Shown here piece by piece: positions 35,673-43,971 of a DNA stretch of 64,000 nucleotides (its first letter is position 1; every line of letters begins with the position of its first letter). A program made the position numbers and the translations under genes. The notes beneath the pieces are model-generated. The model saw only the letters and a list, made by a program, of their open reading frames with translations. It was not told the DNA's origin and ran no database searches. This DNA is from Martinezella tropici (GTDB lineage: Bacteria; Pseudomonadota; Alphaproteobacteria; Rhizobiales; Rhizobiaceae). The stretch covers positions 62,001 to 126,000 of the forward strand of contig NZ_VNIP01000014.1 of the NCBI RefSeq assembly GCF_008370325.1, in the 5' to 3' direction.

Positions 35673-37304
35673 ATGAGCGAGAGATATTTCAGCGTGAATG
35701 GTGCGAAGCGAGGCAAAAGCGGCATCGCCCTTGCATTTTCTCTTTTGGCGATGATCGGGACCGCAGCGAATGCCGCATCCGAAACGACAAAGCCGATCGA
35801 TGGTGGTGTTCTCAACGTCGGGCTGGCAACGGATGCCTCTATCATCGACCCGTCGATCACGGGCAATTCCGTCACGGCATTGATCACCCGCAATATCGTC
35901 GACTCACTCGTCGGGCAGGCTGAAGATAATAAATTCACGCCATGGCTTGCAGAAAGCTGGGACATCAGCGGTGATAATACTGTCTATACCTTCCATCTGC
36001 GTCAGGGCGTGACGTTCAGCGACGGCACTCCGCTCGACGCAGCCGCGGTCAAATACAATTTCGATCGCATTCTCGATCCGAAGACGACATCGAGCTACGC
36101 CAAGTCGCTGCTCGGACCGATCGACAAGATCGAGGCGCCGGATAGCCGTACGGTGGTGATCCATTATCGCCAATCCTTTGCTCCCTTGCTGCAGGGATTG
36201 AGCCTTCCCTATCTCGGTATCCAGTCTCCGACCTATCTTCAGAAGGCTCAGAGCACGACGAATACCGTCATCGGATCGGGTCCCTACGTGCTCGACAATT
36301 TTACCAAAGGCAGTGGCAGCAAGCTCAGCCGTCGCGCGGATTATAATTGGGGTCCTGGTTACGCCGCGCATAAAGGGCCGGCTCATTTCGATCAGATCGT
36401 CTTCAAATATCTGCCGGAGGCTTCCGTGCGCCTCGGTGCGCTGGCAAGCGGTCAGTTGCAGGCGATCGACGCGGTACCGCCGGCAAATTATCGCTCCGTT
36501 CAGGGTAACGGCAAGCTGCAGGTGGTGACGCGAGAAAATCCAGGCGTCAACAGCGCCTATTTCCTGAACACTTCGAAAGGCCCGTTTCAGGACTTGAAGG
36601 TGCGGCAGGCTTTCCAGAGCGCGGTCAATGGGCCTGCAGCGGTCAAGGCTGCCTTCTTCGGAACCCTGAAGGCGGCCGACAATATCCTCGGTCCCTCGAC
36701 CCTCTATTACGACCACGACATCTCCCGTTCATGGGGCTTCGATCTGGCAAAGGCCAACCGGCTGCTTGATGAGGCGGGCTGGTCGCAGAAGGATGCTGAT
36801 GGTGTCCGCAAGAAGGACGGCGGCCGCCTGACGCTGCATTATGTCTACGACAGTACCTCACTTGCCGCGACGGAAGTGATCCTGGCGCAGGCCGTTCAAT
36901 ATCAGGTGCGGCAGGCGGGCTTCGATCTGCAGCTCGATCCGGTCGATTCCGGCGGCTGGACCGCCCGAACCAATGCCAATGATTACGATCTGGTCTCGTT
37001 CTTCTATGTGCGTGCGGAGCCCGATATCCTGCGCACGGTATTCCATTCCGCCTATATTCCGCCAGCCGGTCAGAATGCGTCTCGCGTCAAAAGCCTCGAC
37101 GAAAAGCTGACGAAAGCGGTCGGGGCTTCCGATGCCGAGCGTAAGAAGCTCTATGCGGAGGTGCAGAAGGAAGTGATCGAGCAGGCCTATGCCGTCCCCC
37201 TTTTCGTGGCCGCTTATCAGCTCGGAGCCTCGAAGGGCCTGAATGGCATTTCTTGGGCCACCAACGCAAAACCGAATTTCTACGATGCCTGGTTGGATCG
37301 CTAA
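35673..37304 (+). CDS. Dipeptide-type ABC transporter substrate-binding protein (DppA/OppA family)
   Basis: This 543-residue SBP_bac_5 protein has a Sec signal (hydrophobic core IALAFSLLAMIGTAANA, cleavage after residue about 34). Mature landmarks are YTFHLRQGVTFSDGTPLDAA, TVIGSGPYVLDNFTKGSGSK, and RADYNWGPGYAAHKGPAHFD, the last shared with the 48955 and 50626 proteins (YNWAP..AHNGPAYLDE). It is first gene of a complete transporter operon (35673-40780), overlapping the permease by 20 bases. Ligand likely an organosulfur compound by context. Confidence 0.92.
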   Translation: MSERYFSVNGAKRGKSGIALAFSLLAMIGTAANAASETTKPIDGGVLNVGLATDASIIDPSITGNSVTALITRNIVDSLVGQAEDNKFTPWLAESWDISGDNTVYTFHLRQGVTFSDGTPLDAAAVKYNFDRILDPKTTSSYAKSLLGPIDKIEAPDSRTVVIHYRQSFAPLLQGLSLPYLGIQSPTYLQKAQSTTNTVIGSGPYVLDNFTKGSGSKLSRRADYNWGPGYAAHKGPAHFDQIVFKYLPEASVRLGALASGQLQAIDAVPPANYRSVQGNGKLQVVTRENPGVNSAYFLNTSKGPFQDLKVRQAFQSAVNGPAAVKAAFFGTLKAADNILGPSTLYYDHDISRSWGFDLAKANRLLDEAGWSQKDADGVRKKDGGRLTLHYVYDSTSLAATEVILAQAVQYQVRQAGFDLQLDPVDSGGWTARTNANDYDLVSFFYVRAEPDILRTVFHSAYIPPAGQNASRVKSLDEKLTKAVGASDAERKKLYAEVQKEVIEQAYAVPLFVAAYQLGASKGLNGISWATNAKPNFYDAWLDR

Positions 37305-38235
37305 GCTCTTCCAAACCGCTGTTCGGCGGATCGGGGTGGTCGTTGCCGTGCTTTGGGGCGCGGCAACGATCGCTTTCATCGCCGTGAAGCTCATTCCCGG
37401 CGATCCCGTCGCGATATTGGCTGGCGGGGAGAACGTCGTCGATGAGGCGGAACGGGCCGCATTGGTGCATCAATACGGCCTCGACCAGCCGCTTGCGCTG
37501 CAATACGCGCATTATATCGGCAAGGCTCTGAGCGGCGATTTCGGACAAAGCTACCAGTACAGGCAGCCTGTTTCCGAGGTGATCTATGAAGCGGCGCGGC
37601 CGACATTGCAGCTCGCCGGGAGCGCGATCGTGCTTGCTCTTCTTCTGGCGATTAGCGTGGCTCTCGCGACAGCCGGTCGTCGTAGAAGCCTGACGCTGTT
37701 GTCCTCGGGAATAGAATTGATCCTTCTAAGTACACCCGTCTATTGGATCGGCATCGTCCTGCTGACGGTCTTCAGCTTCAACCTCGAATGGTTTCCGGTC
37801 ACCGGCAATGACGGACCATCGGCGCTTGTGCTGCCCGCCATTGCCTTGAGCATGCCTTTGGCCGCGCTGTTGAGCCAGGTATTGCGCGATGGCTTGGAGG
37901 AGGCACTCTCCCAGCCGTTCTCTCTGACGGTCCGGACACGCGGCGTCGGCGAGACGGTCTTGCGTGTCAGGCATGGTTTGCGGCACGCCGCGCTGGCGGC
38001 CTCGACCCTTACCGGCACATTGCTCGCCAGTACCCTCGGGGGCTCGATCCTGACCGAGTCAGTATTCGGCCGTTCGGGCATTGGGCAGATCACGCTTCAG
38101 GCGATCAAGACCCGCGACATGCCGTTGATCCTCGGTCTGGTGATGCTGTCTGCCCTTGTCTTCGTTGTCGTCAACCTGCTGGTCGATGCGCTCTACCTTT
38201 TGATCGATCCACGTTTAAGGAGGACAGGCCTTTGA
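37285..38235 (+). CDS. Dipeptide-type ABC transporter permease (DppB family)
   Basis: This 316-residue permease opens with VVVAVLWGAATIAFIAVKLI followed by PGDP, the DppB signature region. It has about six membrane segments, an EAA region (SLTVRTRGVGETVLRVRHGL), and the end VDALYLLIDPRLR. ATG 37285 lies inside the end of the binding-protein gene; no strong ribosome site is visible, implying coupling. It closely resembles the 47882 permease. Confidence 0.92.
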   Translation: MPGWIAKLFQTAVRRIGVVVAVLWGAATIAFIAVKLIPGDPVAILAGGENVVDEAERAALVHQYGLDQPLALQYAHYIGKALSGDFGQSYQYRQPVSEVIYEAARPTLQLAGSAIVLALLLAISVALATAGRRRSLTLLSSGIELILLSTPVYWIGIVLLTVFSFNLEWFPVTGNDGPSALVLPAIALSMPLAALLSQVLRDGLEEALSQPFSLTVRTRGVGETVLRVRHGLRHAALAASTLTGTLLASTLGGSILTESVFGRSGIGQITLQAIKTRDMPLILGLVMLSALVFVVVNLLVDALYLLIDPRLRRTGL

Positions 38236-39098
38236 GCGATGTCGTGCTGGCAGAACGCGAGCAGCAGCGCCGCATCAGGCGCCGCCCGATCTGGCTGTCT
38301 TTCGGACTGCTTGTTCCCTTCGCCTTTGTGGTCGTTCTTTGTGTTGCGGTATGGGCGCCACAATGGCTCTCTGCTCTCGATCCCGAGGCAGTCGATCCGA
38401 ATGCGATCCTGTTGCCGCCTGATGGGCAATATTGGTTTGGAACGGACGAACTAGGCCGGGATCTGTTTTCGCGCGTCGTTTACGGAACCTCGCAATCCCT
38501 GACCATTGGCATCGGCGCGACCCTGATTGCCAGCCTCGGCGGTATCGTATTGGGGACGACGGCTGCGCTGGCTCCGAGGCCGATCGGCCGGCTTCTCTTG
38601 CGCATCATCGATATCCTGCTTGCCTTTCCGGAAATGCTGCTTGCGCTGCTGGTGATTGCCGTTCTCGGCCGCGGGCCTGCCAACACGCTCTTGGCGGTCG
38701 GGCTTGCCAGTATTGCCGGCTATGCGCGATTGATCCGCTCGCAGGTGCTTCGCATCAAGCTGTCGGGCTATGTCGAGCATGCCGTGGCACTTGGCGAGCA
38801 TCCGTGGACGATCATCAGCCTGCATATCGTCCCCAATGCCATCCGGCCGCTCCTCATCCTCGCGACGGTTGGCGTGGGGAGTTCGGTACTGTCCGCCTCG
38901 GCCTTGAGCTTTCTTGGCCTAGGCGTCGTGCCTCCGGCGGCTGAATGGGGTGCGCTCCTCGCCAATGGCCGCAATTTCCTTGATATCGCGCCCTGGACCA
39001 GCCTGTTGCCTGCGACGGTGGTCGCGCTTTCCGTCATTTCGATCACCCTGCTGGGCCGCAGGTTGCAAGCCCTTCTCGCGACGGGGGATCTGCGATGA
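38232..39098 (+). CDS. Dipeptide-type ABC transporter permease (DppC family), TTG start
   Basis: This 288-residue DppC-type permease shows YWFGTDELGRDLFSRVVYGT, LLAFPEMLLALLVIAVLGRG, and SALSFLGLGVVPPAAEWGAL. The start is TTG at 38232, overlapping the DppB stop as TTGA, with AAGGAGG upstream; the same unusual TTGA coupling appears at 47885 in the paralogous operon. It overlaps the ATPase gene by ATGA (39095-39098). Confidence 0.92.
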   Translation: MSDVVLAEREQQRRIRRRPIWLSFGLLVPFAFVVVLCVAVWAPQWLSALDPEAVDPNAILLPPDGQYWFGTDELGRDLFSRVVYGTSQSLTIGIGATLIASLGGIVLGTTAALAPRPIGRLLLRIIDILLAFPEMLLALLVIAVLGRGPANTLLAVGLASIAGYARLIRSQVLRIKLSGYVEHAVALGEHPWTIISLHIVPNAIRPLLILATVGVGSSVLSASALSFLGLGVVPPAAEWGALLANGRNFLDIAPWTSLLPATVVALSVISITLLGRRLQALLATGDLR

Positions 39099-40780
39099 AT
39101 ATTCAGCCCGGCCTGCAAAACTTTCGGACTGCTGCTTCCGAGCCGTCCCAGCTGCTTGTGGTCAAAGGGTTGAATGTGGTCTTTCAGACCCCGCAGGGCC
39201 GCGTGGACGCCGTTCGCGACCTATCGCTGCAAATCGCCCCCGGCGAAATCCTCGCATTGGTTGGCGAATCCGGTTCCGGAAAATCGGTGACGGCCCGGGC
39301 GATTGTCGGCCTTGCCGGATCGCGCTCCGTGGTAAAAGCCGAGGGGATGGAACTGACCGCCCATGATGGCCGGCCGCTCAACCTCCTCGATCTGTCGGAA
39401 AAAGCCTGGCGCGATGTGCGCGGTCGCGAAATCGGTTTCATTCTCCAGGATGCGCTCGTATCGCTTGATCCCTTGAGGACCGTCGGTCGCGAAATCGCCG
39501 AGCCCATCCTTACGCATCGTTTGGCGCCGCGCTCGCTCGTATCGCAGCACGTTGTGGAGTTGCTGGAACGCGTCGGTGTCCCCGAGCCGGAATCGCGGAT
39601 GGGCCAATATGCGCATCAATTGTCCGGCGGGTTGCGGCAAAGAGCGTTGATTGCCTCAGCGCTCGCCGGCCAGCCGCGCCTACTCGTCGCCGACGAACCG
39701 ACGACGGCGCTGGATGTCAGCGTCCAGAAAAGGGTGCTCGCTATTTTCAAAGAACTGACGGCTGCCGGCCACGGCATCCTTCTGATCACGCATGATCTTT
39801 CCGTTGCCGCCCAGCTCGCGGACCGGGTCGCCGTGATGCAGAAGGGGCAATTGGTGGAAACCGGCCCGGCGCGCGGCGTTCTGTCAGATCCGCAGCATGC
39901 CTATACCCAACAGCTCCTGGCTGCCGTACCGACGGCTGCCAATCGCGGTCGTCGTCTCAGCGCCCCGGATAAGCCCTTGCCGCATAGGGAGGCCATTCGT
40001 TCGGGTGAGCGGCTCATCGACATTCGCAATGTGTCGATGAGCTTCAGGCACACGGACGGCAGTCTTCTGCACGCTGTCAGCGATGTATCGCTTCATGTCG
40101 ACGGTGGAGAAACATTGGGTGTGGTCGGCGAATCCGGCTCCGGCAAGACGACGCTTGGCAAGATCGCGCTGGCACTTCAGCATCCGGATATGGGGGAGGT
40201 GTTGTTTGAAGGGCGGCCGTGGAGCACGCTTTCCGAGCGCGCACGCCGTCCTTTGCGAGCCGGAATGCAGATCATCAGCCAGGATCCACTCAGTTCCTTC
40301 AATCCGCGCTTCACGGTCGAGCGCATCATCGGGCAACCCTTGCTGCTTCACGGCAAGCTGAACAGATCGGCGCGCCGCGAAGAGATCGTCAGGTTGTTGG
40401 AGCTTGTCGGACTGCCACCCGATCTCCTTGCCCGCAGGCCAACAGCACTTTCCGGCGGCCAGCGCCAGCGCGTCTCGATCGCGCAGGCTCTGGCTGCGAC
40501 GCCGAAGCTTCTGATTTGCGATGAGCCCGTTTCGGCGCTCGACGTCACGACACAGGCGCAAGTTCTCGATCTGCTGGTCGATTTGCAGGCAAGACTCGGT
40601 TTGTCGATGATCTTCATTTCGCATGATTTGGGAGTGATCCAGCATATCAGCCATCGGATCATCGTCATGAAACAAGGGGCTGTCGTCGAGGCGGGATCGG
40701 TCGAAGACGTATTCGAGCGCCCCCAGCATGCCTATACGCGCGAACTCATCGCATCCGTGCCGAGATTTAGCGATGGCTAG
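39095..40780 (+). CDS. Fused double ATP-binding protein of dipeptide-type ABC transporter (DppD-DppF fusion)
   Basis: This 561-residue protein carries two complete ABC ATPase domains. The first has Walker A GESGSGKS at 57-64, signature LSGGLRQR and LLVADEPTTALD. The second, from about residue 305, has GESGSGKTT, signature LSGGQRQR and LLICDEPVSALD. It therefore supplies both nucleotide sites of the importer in one chain, like E. coli GsiA/YejF. It completes the 35673-40780 operon and ends 71 bases before a terminator. It is paralogous to the 45355 protein. Confidence 0.94.
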   Translation: MNIQPGLQNFRTAASEPSQLLVVKGLNVVFQTPQGRVDAVRDLSLQIAPGEILALVGESGSGKSVTARAIVGLAGSRSVVKAEGMELTAHDGRPLNLLDLSEKAWRDVRGREIGFILQDALVSLDPLRTVGREIAEPILTHRLAPRSLVSQHVVELLERVGVPEPESRMGQYAHQLSGGLRQRALIASALAGQPRLLVADEPTTALDVSVQKRVLAIFKELTAAGHGILLITHDLSVAAQLADRVAVMQKGQLVETGPARGVLSDPQHAYTQQLLAAVPTAANRGRRLSAPDKPLPHREAIRSGERLIDIRNVSMSFRHTDGSLLHAVSDVSLHVDGGETLGVVGESGSGKTTLGKIALALQHPDMGEVLFEGRPWSTLSERARRPLRAGMQIISQDPLSSFNPRFTVERIIGQPLLLHGKLNRSARREEIVRLLELVGLPPDLLARRPTALSGGQRQRVSIAQALAATPKLLICDEPVSALDVTTQAQVLDLLVDLQARLGLSMIFISHDLGVIQHISHRIIVMKQGAVVEAGSVEDVFERPQHAYTRELIASVPRFSDG

Positions 40781-40851
40781 GGATAGTCGCGCCGCCAGAC
40801 GCCCTGCAATGAGCTGGTTCTTGGGCAAGCCTTTCGTCCTAAACGCTTGTC

Positions 40852-40871
40852 CGGCGAAAAACATTTCGCCG
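40852..40871 (+). terminator. Rho-independent terminator of the 35673-40780 operon
   Basis: A perfect 8-bp stem, CGGCGAAA (40852-40859) and TTTCGCCG (40864-40871), with a 4-base loop AACA and a T-rich tail CTCTTTTCC lies 71 bases after the ATPase stop. This separates the transporter operon from the small ORF/XRE pair. Confidence 0.78.
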
Positions 40872-40953
40872 CTCTTTTCCAGATTGGATGGGTCTCTCTC
40901 CACAACGGCCGGCTCTAAAAGTAGATTCATGATGTTGAGTTCGAGGAGTTCGG

Positions 40954-41130
40954 ATGTCCCAGGCTGCTAATGTCATCGATTTCCAGGCCTATCGTGATGC
41001 GCGGGAAAAATCGTCCCTTGCGGTATCACAGGCGCGTGCGGCTTGGCCGGCCCAGCCTTTCGTCATGTGGGTTCCCTATCTCGGTTTCATTCCTGTAATG
41101 CCCATCGGCAATCAGACTTATGGTGGCTGA
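40954..41130 (+). CDS. Small protein, 58 residues, function unknown
   Basis: A short ORF with a good ribosome site (GAGGAG, 5-6 bases before the ATG) encodes a 58-residue protein: a polar N-terminus (SQAANVIDFQAYRDAREKSS), an Ala-rich helix, and a hydrophobic, proline-punctuated C-terminal half (FVMWVPYLGFIPVMPIGNQ). Its stop lies 11 bases inside the XRE-cupin gene, so the two are translationally coupled. I do not recognise a family. The codon use looks normal. It could be a small membrane-associated partner or a leader peptide for the regulator. Confidence 0.6.
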   Translation: MSQAANVIDFQAYRDAREKSSLAVSQARAAWPAQPFVMWVPYLGFIPVMPIGNQTYGG

Positions 41131-41743
41131 GGCGAGCGGAACGCTCGTTGTGGCCTCAAGAGCGGAGTCGATCGACGAAATATCTGCCTTGACTGGCCAA
41201 AATCTTCGGCGCCTAAGGACGCGCAGAGGATATTCGCTTGATCGATTGGCGAAGATTTCCGGCGTCAGCCGGGCAATGCTTGGGCAGATCGAGACAGGCA
41301 AGAGCAGCCCGACCATTGCAATTCTCTGGAAAATTGCCGCCGCGCTGGATGTCTCTTGCAGTTCGCTGATTGCCGAGCCTCACGAGACGGCTCTCCGGGT
41401 TCTCACCCATGCCAAAGCGAAAGTCCTTTCCGCTTCGGAAGGCCGCTTTCAGACGCGGGCCTTATTCCCCTACGAGAGCGAACGGAAAGTCGAATTTTAC
41501 GAATTGAGAATAGCCGCGCATCACACGGAGAAAGCTGACGCGCATCGTCCGGGAACCGTGGAAAATCTGGTCGTTTCGCGGGGCACCGTCGAGATCGTCG
41601 CCGGCCGTCATGCGCCGCAAATCCTGGGCGAAGGCGATGCGATCCTATTCGAGGCCGATGTCGCTCATAGCTATCGCAATATGACCGGAAGTGAAGCGGT
41701 TCTCTTTTTGGTGACGACCTACGTCGAGGAAATCAGCGGCTGA
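41120..41743 (+). CDS. XRE-family transcriptional regulator with C-terminal cupin
   Basis: This 207-residue regulator has an N-terminal helix-turn-helix at about residues 26-82 (NLRRLRTRRGYSLDRLAKIS; GVSRAMLGQIETGKSSPTIA) and a C-terminal cupin at about 125-205 with HRPGTVENLVVSRGTVEIV and GEGDAILFEADVAHSYRN. Such proteins sense a small ligand, often an amino acid or sulfur compound, through the cupin. ATG 41120 overlaps the preceding small ORF. The next genes are the Met/Cys-rich protein, the mini-cysK and metC, which are plausible targets (inference). Confidence 0.9.
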   Translation: MVAEASGTLVVASRAESIDEISALTGQNLRRLRTRRGYSLDRLAKISGVSRAMLGQIETGKSSPTIAILWKIAAALDVSCSSLIAEPHETALRVLTHAKAKVLSASEGRFQTRALFPYESERKVEFYELRIAAHHTEKADAHRPGTVENLVVSRGTVEIVAGRHAPQILGEGDAILFEADVAHSYRNMTGSEAVLFLVTTYVEEISG

Positions 41744-41822
41744 ACGTGCGATCCGCTTCCAGCCAAAATCGGGCCGCCCAGAGAGCGACCCGTCGATCAT
41801 TTTCTCGCCGAAATCGTGTCGG

Positions 41823-42167
41823 TCAGGCAGCTTCCATCATGCAGCACATCATCATGTTGCCGCACATCATCATCATTGGCATGCCAGACGACATCATGGA
41901 CATCATGCGCTTGCAGCACTCCATGAACATGTCCTTGTCCATGCCTTCCATCGGCATCGTTTCGCAGACCATGCCCGTGGGCGTCATCTTGCAGGTCATT
42001 TTGCCCATCATCATCTGCATCATGGGCATCATCATTGGATTCATCATCGGCATGCCGCCCATCATCGAACCCATCATCGGGTTCATCATGGGCATTCCAC
42101 CCATCATCGGCATGCCGCTCATCATGGGGTTCATCATCGGCATCATGTTCATTGCAGGGTTCATCAT
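41823..42167 (-). CDS. Extreme methionine/cysteine-rich small protein
   Basis: From the ATG at 42167 this is 114 residues; an ATG at 42173 (116 residues) is also in frame but abuts the GGGAG ribosome site, which is 6 bases from 42167. In the 116-residue version I count 53 Met and 7 Cys, so about half of all residues contain sulfur. The N-terminal 60% is built of NPMM/GMPMM repeats. The C-terminal part has MTCKMTPTGMVCETM, MECCKRMM and MCGNMMMCCMM. Possible roles are Cu(I)/soft-metal binding or a sulfur amino-acid reserve; neither is shown. No signal peptide is evident. It lies within a sulfur island. Confidence 0.75.
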   Translation of the reverse strand: MMNPAMNMMPMMNPMMSGMPMMGGMPMMNPMMGSMMGGMPMMNPMMMPMMQMMMGKMTCKMTPTGMVCETMPMEGMDKDMFMECCKRMMSMMSSGMPMMMMCGNMMMCCMMEAA

Positions 42168-42173
42168 CGTCAT

Positions 42174-42536
42174 CTCCCGAAATTGACCGCGTTCTGGCCT
42201 TCGATGAAGTTTTAGTTATGTCAACCAATTTTTCTGTTCAATGTAAAAAATTATTTTAATATTCTTTCCTCTGATAGAATAGAGGCGTCTCCGCTGCTTC
42301 GATCGATATCTTCGTTATGGCAGAGATTCATCCGCTATTGCAGATGGCGAGATTGCCCTTGAAGTCGCTTTCCGCCTCAATGCCGAGTGCTCAGCGAGGC
42401 GAAAAATTCATTTTGCTGATTCACGCAGCAGCGGCGGAAAGCTATTTCTTTAGTCCAGTAAATTTATAGATATTCTTTCGGCATCGACTGACCTTTTGCC
42501 TGTGGCATTTCCAGCCAATCATCCGGTGAGTATCGC
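42174..42536. other. Gene-free region upstream of the Met-rich gene and mini-cysK
   Basis: About 360 bases, strongly AT-rich at 42205-42275 (TTGACA-like and A/T-run elements on the minus strand, likely the Met-rich promoter) and again at 42440-42480, where a degenerate operator dyad lies ahead of the mini-cysK/metC pair. No other gene was seen. Confidence 0.5.
42453..42471. promoter_or_regulatory. Candidate operator, degenerate TCTAT-N7-ATAGA dyad before mini-cysK/metC
   Basis: GTCCAG-TAAATTT-ATAGAT: left arm four of six, right arm five of six consensus positions, 7-base AT spacer. It lies 65 bases before the mini-cysK GTG. The weakest point is the left arm, so this is a low-to-moderate call. 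Confidence 0.38.
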
Positions 42537-42683
42537 GTGACGAAAATCTATCGGAGCTTCACGGAGCTGATCGGCAATACGCCGCTGGCCCGGCGACCCG
42601 ACAATACCGGCAAGCTCATCGTAGCCATCTTGCCCGATATCGGTGAACGCTATTTATCGATCTCGACGGAGCAGCCACAATGA
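42537..42683 (+). pseudogene. cysK: Internally deleted cysteine synthase (mini-cysK): N- and C-termini of CysK fused
   Basis: A 48-codon open frame (GTG start) joins the CysK N-terminus (KIYRSFTELIGNTPL, the LIGNTPL hallmark) directly to the CysK C-terminal strand (TGKLIVAILPDIGERYLS). The roughly 260 intervening residues, including the PLP lysine and the substrate loop, are missing. The junction is in frame and the ORF ends as ATGA, overlapping the metC start by 4 bases. It cannot be an active synthase. It is either a pseudogene kept as a translational coupler for metC, or a repurposed peptide. A full cysK-metC operon is the likely ancestor. Confidence 0.82.
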
Positions 42684-43870
42684 GCAAGAACAATCGCCCT
42701 GCCAATCAGACCGGCCCCAACACCCAGCTGGTGCGCGCAGGCTATGATCCCTTCGACTATCATGGCTTCGTCAATCCGCCAAAGGTTCATGCATCGACGA
42801 TTCTGTTTCCGGATGCACAAACGATGGATCGCAACGGGCAGAAATACACCTATGCGACGCGTGGCACACCAACGACCGACGCACTTTGCGATGCAATCAA
42901 TGAACTCGAAGGGGCGGCCGGTACGGTCCTCGTCCCGTCCGGGCTTGCGGCCGTTACGACCGCGCTGCTGGCCTACCTGTCTCCCGGAGACCACGCGCTG
43001 ATCGTTGATTCCGTCTATGGCAATGTCCGGCAGTTTTGCGACACCATGCTTTCCCGGTTCGGCGTCGATGTTCAGTACTACGACCCTATGATCGGCCATG
43101 ACATCGAGAGGTTGTTCAAGGCCAATACGAAGCTGGTTCATACAGAGGCGCCTGGGTCGAACACCTTCGAGATGCAGGATATTCCCGCCATCGTCGAGGT
43201 CGCGCATCGGCACGATGCCGTCGTCACCATGGACAATACCTGGGCAACGCCGCTTTTCTTCCGGCCCCTCGACGCAGGCGTCGACGTGTCGATCCAGGCA
43301 TCGACCAAATATCCCGCCGGTCATGCCGATGTGCTGATGGGCACGATTTCGGCAAATGCCAGGCATTGGAGGGCGTTGAAGCGCGCCAATGGAGCGCTTG
43401 GCTTTTGCGGCACGCCCGATGACGCCTATCAGGTTCTTCGTGGACTGCGCACCATGGGCATTCGGTTGGAGCGTCATCAAGCGAACAGCCTCGCTGTCGC
43501 GAAATGGCTGGAGGGACGGAGCGACGTCGTCCGTGTCCTTAACCCGGCTCTGGAAAGTTTCCCCGGGCACGCGCTTTGGCGGCGTGACTTCAAGGGAGCC
43601 GGCGGCGTCTTTTCCTTCGTGCTCGCGGCCGACCAAACGGAAGATTTCAAACTGAAGGCCCAGAGATTTCTCGATGGACTCTCCTTGTTCGGCCTCGGCT
43701 ATTCCTGGGGTGGGTATCAGAGCCTTGCGTTGCACGTCGATCTGAGTGATCGCCGCATCGCATCGGCACCCATGGGAGGACCGGTCATCCGCCTTCAGAT
43801 CGGGCTGGAGGACGTCGAAGATCTGATCGCCGACCTGGAGCGCGCCTTCGCAGCTTCATCAACGGTCTGA
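42680..43870 (+). CDS. metC: Cystathionine beta-lyase (PLP-dependent, Cys/Met metabolism family)
   Basis: This 396-residue PLP enzyme is of the Cys/Met metabolism family. The PLP lysine is Lys210 in QASTKYPAGH; PLP-phosphate contacts come from YATRGTP (Tyr59/Arg61) and SGLAAVTTAL; DNTWATP supplies the ring-binding Asp. Motifs such as YSWGGYQSL favour cystathionine beta-lyase over gamma-synthase. It cleaves cystathionine to homocysteine, pyruvate and ammonia in the cytoplasm; activity on cystine or other C-S compounds is possible. Its start overlaps the mini-cysK stop (ATGA). Confidence 0.9.
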   Translation: MSKNNRPANQTGPNTQLVRAGYDPFDYHGFVNPPKVHASTILFPDAQTMDRNGQKYTYATRGTPTTDALCDAINELEGAAGTVLVPSGLAAVTTALLAYLSPGDHALIVDSVYGNVRQFCDTMLSRFGVDVQYYDPMIGHDIERLFKANTKLVHTEAPGSNTFEMQDIPAIVEVAHRHDAVVTMDNTWATPLFFRPLDAGVDVSIQASTKYPAGHADVLMGTISANARHWRALKRANGALGFCGTPDDAYQVLRGLRTMGIRLERHQANSLAVAKWLEGRSDVVRVLNPALESFPGHALWRRDFKGAGGVFSFVLAADQTEDFKLKAQRFLDGLSLFGLGYSWGGYQSLALHVDLSDRRIASAPMGGPVIRLQIGLEDVEDLIADLERAFAASSTV

Positions 43871-43894
43871 GCGTATCTCTCGATAAAAAGACAG

Positions 43895-43933
43895 GCTTGC
43901 TGCCAAGCTCTATCCGCGATGCCGGCAGCAAGC
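43895..43933 (-). terminator. Rho-independent terminator of the 45297-43972 gene
   Basis: A perfect 10-bp inverted repeat (GCTTGCTGCC at 43895-43904, GGCAGCAAGC at 43924-43933) with a 19-base loop is followed on the minus strand by CTGTCTTTTTATC. It lies between the convergent metC and LLM genes and should terminate the minus-strand operon. Confidence 0.75.
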
Positions 43934-43971
43934 GCCGCGGATGGATTGTGGGGCCTATGGCGCGCCTTGCG

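Noticed and set aside
40728..40970. 80-codon ORF spanning the operon terminator
   Set aside because: It overlaps the ATPase end and a strong terminator hairpin and lacks a ribosome site; the 58-residue ORF at 40954 in another frame is better supported.
41746..42186. Plus-strand ORF opposite the Met-rich gene (Ile/Met-rich, 146 codons)
   Set aside because: It is the antisense of a repetitive ATG-rich gene, has no good ribosome site and yields an implausible Ile-Ile-Gly repeat. The minus-strand frame has a GGGAG site and patterned Cys residues.
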